Assembly (NCBI RefSeq): GCF_040656415.1
Contig: NZ_JBFAMC010000003.1
Span: forward strand, 62,001-126,000
Length of the DNA: 64,000 nucleotides
Direction of reading: 5' to 3'
DNA from: Rhodococcus_F sp040656415
GTDB lineage: Bacteria > Actinomycetota > Actinomycetes > Mycobacteriales > Mycobacteriaceae
In this document: positions 1 to 8,516 of the stretch, in pieces
Position numbering within the stretch: the first letter of the stretch is position 1
Layout: each line of letters starts with the position of its first letter
Position numbers and translations under genes: made by a program
Notes under the pieces: model-generated
Databases searched by the model: none
What the model saw: only the letters and a program-made list of their open reading frames with translations
What the model was told of the DNA's origin: nothing

Positions 1-2349
1 GAGGAGATCATCGGTCAGGGCCAGCAGGCCCCATCTGGCCATATCCCCTTCACCCCGCGCGCCAAGAAGGTCCTGGAGCTCAGCCTGCGCGAGGCACTTC
101 AGCTCGGACACAACTACATCGGAACCGAGCACATTCTGCTCGGACTCATCCGCGAGGGTGAAGGCGTCGCAGCACAGGTACTCGTCAAGCTCGGTGCCGA
201 CCTCAACCGCGTGCGGCAGCAGGTCATTCAGCTGCTCTCCGGTTACCAGGGCAAGGAGCCTGCCGAGGCGGGCGGCACTCGTGGTGAGGCGGGTACCCCG
301 TCCACGTCTTTGGTCCTCGACCAGTTCGGTCGCAATCTCACCCAGGCGGCGCTCGAAGGCAAGCTCGACCCTGTCATCGGCCGCTCCAAGGAGATCGAGC
401 GCGTCATGCAGGTGTTGTCGCGCCGCACCAAGAACAATCCCGTGCTGATCGGCGAGCCTGGTGTCGGCAAGACCGCGGTCGTCGAGGGCCTGGCTCAGGC
501 CATCGTCAACGGCGAGGTCCCCGAGACCCTCAAGGACAAGCAGCTGTACACGCTCGACCTCGGGTCGCTCGTGGCCGGCAGTCGCTACCGGGGTGACTTC
601 GAAGAGCGCCTGAAGAAGGTCCTCAAGGAGATCAACACCCGTGGTGACATCATCCTGTTCATCGACGAGTTGCACACTCTCGTTGGTGCCGGTGCCGCCG
701 AGGGTGCAATCGATGCGGCCTCGATCCTCAAGCCGAAGCTAGCCCGGGGTGAGCTGCAGACGATCGGTGCCACCACTCTCGACGAATACCGCAAGTACAT
801 CGAGAAGGACGCAGCGCTCGAGCGCCGTTTCCAGCCAGTGCAGGTGGGCGAGCCGACGGTGGAGCACGCCATCGAAATCCTCAAGGGCCTGCGCGACCGT
901 TACGAGGCTCACCACCGGGTGTCCATCACCGACGGCGCGCTCGTCGCGGCGGCGACGCTGGCAGACCGCTACATCAACGACCGCTTCTTGCCGGACAAGG
1001 CCATCGACCTCATCGACGAGGCCGGGGCCCGGATGCGAATTCGTCGGATGACTGCACCGCCGGACCTTCGGGAGTTCGACGACAAGATCGCCGACGCGCG
1101 TCGTGAGAAGGAGTCCGCGATCGACGCACAGGACTTCGAGAAGGCAGCGAATCTGCGTGACAAGGAAAAGACCCTCGTCTCGCAGCGCGCGGAGCGGGAG
1201 AAGCAGTGGCGGTCCGGTGACTTGGACGTCATCGCAGAGGTCGATGACGAGCAGATTGCCGAGGTCCTCGGCAACTGGACCGGTATCCCCGTATTCAAGC
1301 TCACCGAGGAAGAGACCACGCGCCTGCTCCGAATGGAGGAGGAGCTGCACAAGCGGATCATCGGCCAGGAAGATGCGGTCAAGGCGGTCGCGAAGGCGAT
1401 CCGCCGTACCCGCGCCGGGTTGAAGGACCCGAAACGTCCGTCCGGGTCGTTCATCTTCGCTGGTCCGTCCGGAGTCGGGAAGACAGAGCTGGCGAAGTCC
1501 CTGGCGAACTTCTTGTTCGGTGAGGACGACGCACTCATCCAGATCGACATGGGTGAGTTCCACGACCGCTTCACTGCGTCGCGGCTGTTCGGTGCTCCTC
1601 CCGGATATGTCGGGTACGAAGAGGGTGGCCAGCTCACCGAGAAGGTGCGTCGCAAGCCGTTCAGTGTGGTGCTGTTCGACGAGATCGAGAAGGCGCATCA
1701 GGAGATCTACAACACTCTCCTGCAGGTGCTCGAGGACGGCCGTCTCACCGACGGTCAGGGACGCACGGTGGACTTCAAAAACACGGTGCTGATCTTCACC
1801 TCGAACCTCGGTACCTCGGACATCTCCAAGGCCGTCGGCTTGGGCTTCTCGTCCGGCAAGGGCGACGAGTCGAACTACGAGCGGATGAAGCTCAAGGTCA
1901 ACGACGAGTTGAAGAAGCACTTCCGTCCCGAGTTCCTCAACCGTATCGATGACATCGTCGTGTTCCACCAGCTCACCACCGAGCAGATCGTTCAGATGGT
2001 GGACCTGATGGTCGAGCGCGTCGAGGCGGCGCTGAAGAACAAGGACATGGCCATCGAGATCACCGAGAAGGCCAAGGCCCTTCTGGCCAAGCGGGGCTTC
2101 GATCCGGTTCTCGGTGCTCGGCCGCTGCGCCGTACCATTCAGCGCGAAATCGAAGACCAGCTGTCGGAGAAGATCCTCTTCGGCGAGGTCGGCCCGGGAC
2201 AGATCGTGTACGTCGACGTCGAGAACTGGGACGGCGAAGGCCAGGGCGAGGACGCCAGGTTCAGCTTCCGCGGTGAGGACAAGCCGGCTGCCGTGCCAGA
2301 CGAGGTACCGGTCGACTTGGCAAAGTCCGCCGCCGTCGAATCGGAGTAG
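1..2349 (+). CDS. clpC: ClpC, AAA+ unfoldase of the Clp protease (5' end missing)
   Basis: ATP-driven Hsp100 unfoldase that feeds proteins to ClpP in the cytoplasm. The reading frame is open from the first base, so the start lies upstream; 782 residues are visible and about 65 are missing compared with the usual ~848. Numbering from the window edge: the Clp N-domain repeat fills residues 1-80; AAA-1 has Walker A GEPGVGKT at 151-158 and Walker B ILFIDE at 218-223; a UVR-type coiled segment lies at about 361-400 and marks ClpC rather than ClpB or ClpA; AAA-2 has Walker A GPSGVGKT at 488-495 and Walker B VVLFDE near 555. The C-terminal D2-small domain is followed by an acidic tail. A strong hairpin follows the stop. 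In M. tuberculosis ClpC1 is essential and is the target of cyclomarin and related peptides. Confidence 0.97.
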   Translation, partial: EEIIGQGQQAPSGHIPFTPRAKKVLELSLREALQLGHNYIGTEHILLGLIREGEGVAAQVLVKLGADLNRVRQQVIQLLSGYQGKEPAEAGGTRGEAGTPSTSLVLDQFGRNLTQAALEGKLDPVIGRSKEIERVMQVLSRRTKNNPVLIGEPGVGKTAVVEGLAQAIVNGEVPETLKDKQLYTLDLGSLVAGSRYRGDFEERLKKVLKEINTRGDIILFIDELHTLVGAGAAEGAIDAASILKPKLARGELQTIGATTLDEYRKYIEKDAALERRFQPVQVGEPTVEHAIEILKGLRDRYEAHHRVSITDGALVAAATLADRYINDRFLPDKAIDLIDEAGARMRIRRMTAPPDLREFDDKIADARREKESAIDAQDFEKAANLRDKEKTLVSQRAEREKQWRSGDLDVIAEVDDEQIAEVLGNWTGIPVFKLTEEETTRLLRMEEELHKRIIGQEDAVKAVAKAIRRTRAGLKDPKRPSGSFIFAGPSGVGKTELAKSLANFLFGEDDALIQIDMGEFHDRFTASRLFGAPPGYVGYEEGGQLTEKVRRKPFSVVLFDEIEKAHQEIYNTLLQVLEDGRLTDGQGRTVDFKNTVLIFTSNLGTSDISKAVGLGFSSGKGDESNYERMKLKVNDELKKHFRPEFLNRIDDIVVFHQLTTEQIVQMVDLMVERVEAALKNKDMAIEITEKAKALLAKRGFDPVLGARPLRRTIQREIEDQLSEKILFGEVGPGQIVYVDVENWDGEGQGEDARFSFRGEDKPAAVPDEVPVDLAKSAAVESE

Positions 2350-2379
2350 ACACGATCGACAGCTGAGCGCTAGATCACG

Positions 2380-2419
2380 CGAACGGTCCGCCGGTGCGAC
2401 TGCACCGGCGGACCGTTCG
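2380..2419 (+). terminator. Perfect 18-bp hairpin after clpC
   Basis: The arms 2380-2397 and 2402-2419 are exact reverse complements with a four-base loop (gact). There is no long T run after it, as is common for actinobacterial terminators. It lies 31 bases after the clpC stop. Confidence 0.8.
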
Positions 2420-2623
2420 TCGTATCCGGACTAGCTCTTGCGGCCCGACCAGATGGCCAGCCGCTCGGTCGGACCGGCAGTGTCGCCTCGGCCAGTTCGA
2501 TACCGCGCAGAAGTGCTCGCACCGGAAGGTCTGCGGGACTCACTGCGATCTCGGGCGCTGCGGATGGTCGATCGGTACGAGTAGGTTCGAGAAGAAGGCT
2601 CAACAACCGCGAGAGGAACTGGC

Positions 2624-3061
2624 ATGCCGACACGGACCGCACGCACCGCGTGGAACGGATCACTCGAACAGGGAAGTGGGCAAGTCGAACTCACGAGTTC
2701 GGGTGCCGCGACATTCGACGTCTCGTTCCCCAAGAGGGCGGCCGAAGATGCCGCCGGGACCACCAGTCCCGAGGAGTTGATCGCGGCAGCACATTCCTCC
2801 TGCTTCGCCATGCAACTGTCTGCGCTCATTGCGGAGGCCGGCGGAACCCCTCAGAGCCTCGAGGTGAAAGCCGACGTGTCATTGGGCCCGGACAACCCGG
2901 GCTTCAAGCTCACGGGCATCAAGCTGACGGTTCGGGGTGAGGTGGAAGGGCTCGATGCCGACGGCTTCGCCAAGGCGGCTCAGGCAGCCAAGGAGAGCTG
3001 CCCGGTCAGCAAGGCCCTCACCGGCGTGGACATCAGTCTGGATGCAGCGCTCGAATCCTGA
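2624..3061 (+). CDS. OsmC/Ohr-family peroxiredoxin
   Basis: Small thiol peroxidase of the OsmC family, expected to reduce organic hydroperoxides in the cytoplasm. The 145-residue length is normal for the family. The two catalytic cysteines are in place: C60 in AHSSCFAMQL and C126 in ESCPVSKAL. The start ATG is preceded by gagagga at a good distance. The Cys contexts and the P-E-E-L-I-A-A-A segment fit the OsmC subgroup better than Ohr. The gene stands alone after the clpC terminator. The substrate is not shown by the sequence. Confidence 0.9.
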   Translation: MPTRTARTAWNGSLEQGSGQVELTSSGAATFDVSFPKRAAEDAAGTTSPEELIAAAHSSCFAMQLSALIAEAGGTPQSLEVKADVSLGPDNPGFKLTGIKLTVRGEVEGLDADGFAKAAQAAKESCPVSKALTGVDISLDAALES

Positions 3062-3142
3062 ACCTCGACGGGCCGAACAGGCCGCGGGCCGCATCCGCTG
3101 CTCGCGGAACAGAACGAGACGCTGATCTGTTTAACTACTGCT

Positions 3143-3814
3143 GTGACGATTGAGCAGAATGCCCACCCCGAGAACACCGTCGAAATCGAGATCTGGTCCG
3201 ATGTGGCCTGCCCGTGGTGCTACATCGGCAAACATCGCTTCCTGTCCGCCTTGGCGGAGTTCGACGGCCGTGACCGGGTCAATGTCGTGTGGCGCTCGTA
3301 CCAGCTGGACCCGGATGCACCGGTGGGGACTCGGCGCAGTGAACTTCAGTTTCTGATGGAAAGCAAGGGGATTTCTGCCCCGCAGGTACGTCAGATGTTC
3401 GGTCATGTAGCGGGCCTGGGCGCCGGCGACGGTCTGAAATTCGACTTCGACACCGCGATCGCGGCCAACACCTTCGACGCGCACCGGCTGATCCACCTTG
3501 CGGGCGAGAGCCGCGACGCGCTCATGGATGCCCTGTTCCGTGCGCATTTCAGCGATGGAGTGGCGATCGACGATCGGGCGGAACTGGTGAAGATCGCGTC
3601 CCGAGTCGGACTCGACGCCGACACCGTGCGGGAGTGGCTCGAATCCGACGCGGGCGCCGACGCGGTTCGTGCGGATCTCAACGCCGCCCGGCAACTTGGG
3701 GTGTCGGGGGTGCCCTTCTTCGTTGCCAATCGGCGTGTTGCAGTGTCCGGCGCACAACCGCAGGAAGTGTTCCTGCAGTTCCTGAATCAAGCGATCGAAG
3801 CACCGGTGAGCTAG
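3143..3814 (+). CDS. DsbA-family (FrnE-like) oxidoreductase
   Basis: Thioredoxin-fold protein of the DsbA/FrnE group, 223 residues. The motif CPWC sits at C23-C26 in DVACPWCYIGKHRF, followed by the helical insertion typical of DsbA. The cis-proline loop near the C-terminus reads GVSGVPFFV. There is no signal peptide, so it is probably cytoplasmic, like FrnE and the polyketide-associated isomerases. The start is GTG (valine codon) 81 bases after osmC, and the two redox genes may be co-expressed. The partner or substrate is unknown. Confidence 0.88.
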   Translation: MTIEQNAHPENTVEIEIWSDVACPWCYIGKHRFLSALAEFDGRDRVNVVWRSYQLDPDAPVGTRRSELQFLMESKGISAPQVRQMFGHVAGLGAGDGLKFDFDTAIAANTFDAHRLIHLAGESRDALMDALFRAHFSDGVAIDDRAELVKIASRVGLDADTVREWLESDAGADAVRADLNAARQLGVSGVPFFVANRRVAVSGAQPQEVFLQFLNQAIEAPVS

Positions 3815-3868
3815 TGCACTGATTTCACTGCGGGCGGATTGGTCTGTCAATCGCCGTCAAGGGGTTGC

Positions 3869-3899
3869 CAAGGGGTAACGGTTTCCGAGTTACCCCTTG
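3869..3899 (+). terminator. Hairpin after the DsbA-like gene
   Basis: CAAGGGGTAAC (3869-3879) and GTTACCCCTTG (3889-3899) form a perfect 11-bp stem with a nine-base loop. It lies between the DsbA-like gene and the next gene and could end the first transcript. Confidence 0.6.
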
Positions 3900-3955
3900 C
3901 CAAAGGCTCGACGACAGCGCACATTTAGTTGAACACGTCTTCGTCAGGAGGCACT

Positions 3956-4900
3956 GTGCGCGTACAGAGAACGTCCCGAGAACCATGGCCCTCGTTGAAG
4001 GTGGACGATTGGACGCCGACGCGGAACACACTGCACATGTGGGCGCAGATTGTCGGGAAGATCCGCATGGCCTATGCACCCTTGATCAATCACTGGTGGC
4101 AGGTGCCTCTGTATGTGAGCCCTCGCGGTCTTGCGACTTCGACCATCCCGCATGGCACCGACTGTTTCGATATCGAGTTCGATTTCCACTCCCATCAACT
4201 GGTCATCCGCAGCAGCAGGGGTTCGACCGGACAGGTTGCCCTCGAACCGAAGTCGGTCGCGCAATTCTACGGCGAGGTCATGGACACCCTGTCCGGACTG
4301 GGACTGGCTACCTCCATCCGGGCACAGCCCAACGAGGTGGAGGTTGCCATCCCCTTCACGGAGGACACCGAGCACGAGGCGTACGACGGTGAGTCGGCGA
4401 ATCTGTTCTGGCGCCAGCTCGTGCAAGCGGACAGGGTGATCCACGAGTTCCGCGCGCACTTCATCGGCAAGGTGAGCCCCGTGCACTTCTTCTGGGGCGG
4501 GATGGATTTGGCGTGCACGCGATTTTCCGGCCGCACCGCGCCGGCTCACCCCGGTGGAGCTCCGAACGTCGGGGCCTGGGTGATGGTCGAGGGCTACTCG
4601 CATGAGCTCAGTAGCTGTGGGTTCTGGCCGGGCGGAGACGGCGAAGGCATGTTCTACGCGTACGCGTACCCCGAACCGGAGGGTTTCGCCGATTACCCGG
4701 TCGGGCCCGATGCGGCGTTCTACAGCAAGGATTTCGGACAGTTCCTGCTGCCGTATGAGGCCGTTCGAACCGCCGACGATCCCGATGCGGCGCTTCTGAA
4801 ATTCCTGCACAGCACATACGAGGCGGCGGCGGAAAGAGGGAAGTGGGACAGGGCTGCCCTCGAAGCTGATCCGACTCGATGGGACCATCTTCGTAGCTGA
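3956..4900 (+). CDS. DUF5996 family protein
   Basis: Conserved protein of unknown function, 314 residues from the chosen start. It matches what I recall of the DUF5996 family: an N-terminal W-P-S-L-x-x-x-D-W-x-x-T-x-x-T-L-H-x-W-x-Q-I-V-G-K-I-R segment, then H-W-W-x-V-P-L-Y, and a central HFFWGGMDLACTRFSGR stretch. GTG at 3956 is chosen because caggagg ends four bases upstream. An in-frame TTG at 3929 would add nine residues but has no ribosome site. The many conserved aromatic residues and the R/H/D clusters suggest an enzyme or ligand-binding role. No signal peptide or membrane segment is seen. Confidence 0.8.
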   Translation: MRVQRTSREPWPSLKVDDWTPTRNTLHMWAQIVGKIRMAYAPLINHWWQVPLYVSPRGLATSTIPHGTDCFDIEFDFHSHQLVIRSSRGSTGQVALEPKSVAQFYGEVMDTLSGLGLATSIRAQPNEVEVAIPFTEDTEHEAYDGESANLFWRQLVQADRVIHEFRAHFIGKVSPVHFFWGGMDLACTRFSGRTAPAHPGGAPNVGAWVMVEGYSHELSSCGFWPGGDGEGMFYAYAYPEPEGFADYPVGPDAAFYSKDFGQFLLPYEAVRTADDPDAALLKFLHSTYEAAAERGKWDRAALEADPTRWDHLRS

Positions 4901-4950
4901 GGAAATGGCGCCCCACGACCTCGTTCGGTACAGAATGACTGAGGTTGAGG

Positions 4951-5381
4951 TCAGCTCTGGTTGAGCCACTCCCATTCGCGTGTGTACTTGGCTCGCAGTC
5001 GGTCTCGTCGCTCCCCTGGCGGCAGGTCCGCTTGCGCGAGTAATTGTCACGGTTGTCGGCTTTCTTCACCGCAAGTGCGATCGGGTTGGTCTTGATCGCG
5101 TCGATGTAGCTGTGCCGCGGCAGTCCTGGAGTGTGGGTGAGAAGGTGGACGGCTTCGACCACTTGGTCTGGAATACCGGCCGCGATGAGACCGTCGAGGG
5201 TTAGTTCGGTGTCCTCGATGATGTCATGCAGCCACGCCGCCTGCTGCTGGTCCCCTGAACATACGTACTCGGAGTGCGCAACGCGCGTGACATGGTTGAT
5301 GTAGGGCACCCCAGTATGGTCGACCTGCCCCTCGTGGTATCTGCGAGCGAGCTGTTCAGCAGTGGCTATGGGGTCGCTCAC
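4951..5381 (-). pseudogene. HD-domain (SpoT-like) phosphohydrolase, frameshifted
   Basis: The first ~115 codons encode a small HD hydrolase like the (p)ppGpp hydrolase domain of RelA/SpoT. They show H-x-x-x-Y-x-x-H-x-x-R-V-A near the start, the metal motif WLHDIIEDT, and AVKKADNRDN, where the family has a conserved A-D-x-x-D-N. After ADNRDNYSR the frame loses the family pattern and runs on for more than 100 unrelated codons. A -1 shift at about 5037-5040 restores a normal end: AQADLPPGERRDRLRAKYTR, then a short E-W-E-W-L-N-Q-S tail and a stop at 4951-4953. The intact product would be 143 residues. The start is GTG with a weak ribosome site. This may be a real mutation, a sequencing error or, less likely, programmed frameshifting. 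Confidence 0.75.
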
Positions 5382-5590
5382 GGTCGGATCTGCACGGTTG
5401 CGAGGGTGGCCATTTCGGCATGATCAACGACCACTGTTCGTCGGCCAGATTCTTGATGCCACACAAGGTGAACACTATCGCTGATGCAAGTTCACCGAGG
5501 GCGATCTCGGTTGCCAGGCGCCCGTCGATTACCTCCAGCGCAACTTTGTATCTAGTAGGCCGACCTCCATCTGCCAGGTGTAGTTCGCTC
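5356..5590 (-). pseudogene. Possible remnant of a small unknown gene
   Basis: A reading frame ending at 5356 encodes protein-like sequence (for example RYKVALEVIDGRLATEIALG, then a stretch with L-C-G-I-K-N-L-A-D-E-Q-W). It has no usable start after the MFS stop apart from an internal GTG that would leave about 39 residues. It overlaps the start of the frameshifted HD gene. It may be the tail of a truncated gene or simply an open frame. I do not recognise a family. Confidence 0.25.
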
Positions 5591-5600
5591 CGGGCAAGGC

Positions 5601-6935
5601 TCAGACCTCGCGGAGCGGTTTGTCGAAGGTCTCTCGGATGACGAACGCGCCGACGAGCGTGAACAGCATCGCCGCTCCGCAGTAGTAGACCACGACGAGC
5701 GGGTTTTCGGTGAGGCCGACGAGCCAGAGCACCACGAAGGGTGCGGTGCCGCCGAAGAGTGCGTTGGCGAGTGTGTAGGCGATGGACAACCCGCTCATAC
5801 GAACGGTGGTCGGGAAGAACTCCGCCAGGAGGGTGGGTACCAGGCCCATGATGGCTGCGGCGCAGATCCCGAAGAGGGACTGGCCGAGTGCGATGGCGGG
5901 CAGCGTCCCGATATGGTCGATCAGGACGATCGGGTAGATCAGGACCAACAGGGCAACGCTGCCACCGATGATGAACGGCTTGCGCCCGTACGTATCCGAC
6001 AGGCGTCCCCACAGCAGGGTGGCCGCAGAGTAGACGACGAGACCGATCAGGTTTCCGCCGAGTGCCACGTCCAGGTCGATACCCAGGTCGTTATTGAGGA
6101 ATGCCGGGATGTAGTTGTGGAAGACATAGGTGCTGACCGTGCCACCGGTGACGATCGCCGCGCCCAGTAGAACCATGCGCCCGTGGTGTCGGATGGCTTC
6201 GAGGACGGGGACGGCGGGCTTGACTTCGAACTCCTGCTGAAGGTCCTTGACCCGCTGGTAGTCGGGAGTGTCCTCGAGCTTCATTCGCATGATCAGGCCG
6301 ACCACGCCCAGGGGGAAAGCGACCATGAAAGGGATCCGCCAGCCCCACGAGTCGAGTTGTTCTTGCGGAAGGACCGCGGTGAACACCAGCACCACTGCGG
6401 TGGCGGTCGCCGATCCGAGCCCGACCGTCGCGGTCTGCCAGGACCCGTATCGACCCCGCTTTCCCGGTGGGGCGTACTCGACTATGAATGCGGCGGATCC
6501 GCCGAATTCGCCGCCGGCGGTGAAACCCTGCACGATGCGGATGAGTAGAAGCAGAAGCGGGGCGATGAGGCCGATCTGGGCGTAGGTGGGTAGCGCGGCG
6601 ATCAGGGCTGTTCCGACCGACATCGTGAGAACGACGCCGGCGAGTACATTGCGACGTCCGATTCGGTCGCCGAGGTTGCCGAGGATGACGGCGCCGAAGG
6701 GTCGGGCGACGAAGGCGATGCCGAAGGTGGCGAACGTGGCCAGCAAGGCGGCGTGTGGGTCGTCGTTGGAGAAGAAGACACGGGCGAGGATTGGGGCGGA
6801 CGCGCCGTAGAGCACGAAGTCGTACCACTCGACGAAATTCCCGATTGCGCCGGCGGCGAGCGCCCGTTTCGACGCCTGCTCCTCGGTTGCTACGGCAACC
6901 GGGTCGCCGAGTCCTGCCTCGGGTCTGGTGGGCAT
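5601..6935 (-). CDS. MFS transporter, metabolite:H+ symporter (MHS) type
   Basis: Twelve-helix MFS permease of the MHS branch (ProP/ShiA/KgtP-like), 444 residues. Typical features are the N-terminal GNFVEWYDFVLYG motif, the loop 2-3 motif GNLGDRIGRRN, GGEFGGSAAF in helix 5, and the mid-protein loop motif WGRLSDTYGRK. ATG at 6935 is chosen: it lies 17 bases after the beta-glucosidase stop and has gagga upstream, whereas the longer in-frame start would run into that gene. It is co-transcribed with the GH1 gene, which suggests uptake of the glycoside or of a linked organic acid. MHS members usually carry organic acids, polyols or betaines, so the substrate is open. Confidence 0.88.
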   Translation of the reverse strand: MPTRPEAGLGDPVAVATEEQASKRALAAGAIGNFVEWYDFVLYGASAPILARVFFSNDDPHAALLATFATFGIAFVARPFGAVILGNLGDRIGRRNVLAGVVLTMSVGTALIAALPTYAQIGLIAPLLLLLIRIVQGFTAGGEFGGSAAFIVEYAPPGKRGRYGSWQTATVGLGSATATAVVLVFTAVLPQEQLDSWGWRIPFMVAFPLGVVGLIMRMKLEDTPDYQRVKDLQQEFEVKPAVPVLEAIRHHGRMVLLGAAIVTGGTVSTYVFHNYIPAFLNNDLGIDLDVALGGNLIGLVVYSAATLLWGRLSDTYGRKPFIIGGSVALLVLIYPIVLIDHIGTLPAIALGQSLFGICAAAIMGLVPTLLAEFFPTTVRMSGLSIAYTLANALFGGTAPFVVLWLVGLTENPLVVVYYCGAAMLFTLVGAFVIRETFDKPLREV

Positions 6936-6951
6936 GACGGATGTCCTCGAG

Positions 6952-8229
6952 TCAGCAAGAATGTTTGTGGCGAAGGGCGCTGATGCGGCCACTCGCGGCG
7001 ACGCGAGCGTAGGCGTACGCGCTGGGCTTGGGGGTGCGAGCGAAGCCGTGTTCCCGGTCTACGGCGACGATTCCGAACTTCGGGCCGTAGCCCTCGGACC
7101 ATTCGAAATTGTCGAAACCGGACCAGTGGATGTATCCACGGATGTCGACGCCCTCACGGCGCGCCTGAGCGAGGGCGTAGAGGTGGGATTCGATGTAGTC
7201 GATCCGCTCCACGTCGTCATCGGTGGCGATCCCATTCTCGGTGACGAACAGGGGAAGTCCGGTTTCGGCGGCGCGGTGCAGCATGAGCCGTAGACCCTCG
7301 GGAAATACTGCCCAGCCCATCTGCGTGACCTGGGTTCCGGCAGGTGGTGGCGCAAACAGGGTTGGGGAGGCCGTATCGACCCACTGCTTGCGGTAGTACT
7401 GGACGCCGAGCCAATCACCTCTGTCCGCACCGCTGAGGCCGTCGAGGTAGAGGTCGACGATTTCGGCACGCATGGCCGCACAGAAAGTGCGCGTCGTGTC
7501 GTCGGAGCGCGCGGGAGCGAGTAGTGGGAGTTGGACGGCGAGACCAGCTCTGGCGGAGGGCGCGCAATCACGGACCGCGCGAACAGCGGCCTGATGCGCT
7601 TCGAGGAGCACACGTCCGACCCGTCTCCACAGGATCGGATTCGCTACCCCGGGCGGGTGGTAACCCTCGAGGTAGCCGTGCAGGGCGATCATCTGAGGTT
7701 CGTTGATCGTGCACACATACGGCATCAGGTCACCCAGCTCCGCCGTCACGACGCGGCAGTAGCGCTCGAATGTGGCGATGGCGTCGGGTGCGAGCCAGCC
7801 CCCGCGCTCGGCGAACCAGGCGGGGAGCGTGAAGTGGTGCAGAGTCACGAATCCGACAAGTCCGGCGTCGGCCAGTTCGGTGAGCACCCGCCGGTAATGC
7901 GCAATCGCGGATTGGCTGAATTCGCCTGGCGCCGGTTCGATCCGGGACCACTCGAGCGACAGACGATGTGTGTTGTGGCGCAGGGCCTTCAGGAGAGCGA
8001 AATCTTCGGCGTAGCGATGGAACTGATCGATTCCGTCGCCCGAGGATTCGCGGGCCGCGGTGGACGGGCTGTGCTCGAACGCCCACCAGTCGTTGTTGAA
8101 GTTTCCCCCCTCGACCTGGTGTGCGGCGGTCGCGCAGCCCCACAGGAAGTCGGACGGGAAGTCGGGGGCGTCGGAAGCGGGCTTCAGTGTGGAGTCTTCC
8201 GGGCGGTCGAGGCCGGTGATCGCAGCCAC
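6952..8229 (-). CDS. Glycoside hydrolase family 1 beta-glucosidase
   Basis: GH1 retaining beta-glycosidase of 425 residues. The acid/base glutamate is E177 in TINEPQ and the nucleophile is E331 in VTENGI. The N-terminal FPSDFLWGCATAAHQVEG and the HRLSLEWSRIEP segment are family hallmarks. GTG at 8229 is chosen because gaggag lies six bases upstream; an in-frame start at 8358 adds 43 residues without family resemblance. No signal peptide, so it works on imported beta-glucosides. It is first in an operon with the MHS transporter and faces a ROK repressor gene. Confidence 0.92.
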   Translation of the reverse strand: MAAITGLDRPEDSTLKPASDAPDFPSDFLWGCATAAHQVEGGNFNNDWWAFEHSPSTAARESSGDGIDQFHRYAEDFALLKALRHNTHRLSLEWSRIEPAPGEFSQSAIAHYRRVLTELADAGLVGFVTLHHFTLPAWFAERGGWLAPDAIATFERYCRVVTAELGDLMPYVCTINEPQMIALHGYLEGYHPPGVANPILWRRVGRVLLEAHQAAVRAVRDCAPSARAGLAVQLPLLAPARSDDTTRTFCAAMRAEIVDLYLDGLSGADRGDWLGVQYYRKQWVDTASPTLFAPPPAGTQVTQMGWAVFPEGLRLMLHRAAETGLPLFVTENGIATDDDVERIDYIESHLYALAQARREGVDIRGYIHWSGFDNFEWSEGYGPKFGIVAVDREHGFARTPKPSAYAYARVAASGRISALRHKHSC

Positions 8230-8356
8230 GGGGATCTCCTCACTGAAAGCGGCCACAGAATCGGGCCGCCGTAGCTGTCCGCTCCTGTTGTGTGCACTGA
8301 CGAACCTGTCGGGCGAGTCGTATATCACCGAACTTACATACTTTCGGGACGTAAGC

Positions 8357-8372
8357 AATACCGTAGGGTATT
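8357..8372. promoter_or_regulatory. Inverted repeat between GH1 and ROK genes, likely operator
   Basis: AATACC and GGTATT (8357-8362, 8367-8372) form a perfect 6-bp inverted repeat with a four-base spacer, in the only AT-rich stretch of the 287-base divergent gap. Next to it lies an imperfect repeat, gggataccatatgtccc (8386-8402). The position fits control of both genes by the ROK protein. Confidence 0.45.
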
Positions 8373-8516
8373 AATTTGATCCAATGGGATACCATATGTC
8401 CCAAATGAGAGTATTTTCTACCTCTGATCTCGTAAGATCGTTGCGGCCGGGAACTGCCTGATGGGTGAGACCGGATGGTTTCGGGCGACCTGTCGCCTGC
8501 GGAAAAAGGGAGCGCC

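Noticed and set aside
739..1968. 409-codon open frame antisense to clpC
   Set aside because: It mirrors the codon pattern of clpC in high-GC DNA, has no family features and no ribosome site.
3944..5050. 368-codon minus-strand frame opposite the DUF5996 gene
   Set aside because: The plus-strand frame has strong family motifs and a good ribosome site, so this is a shadow.
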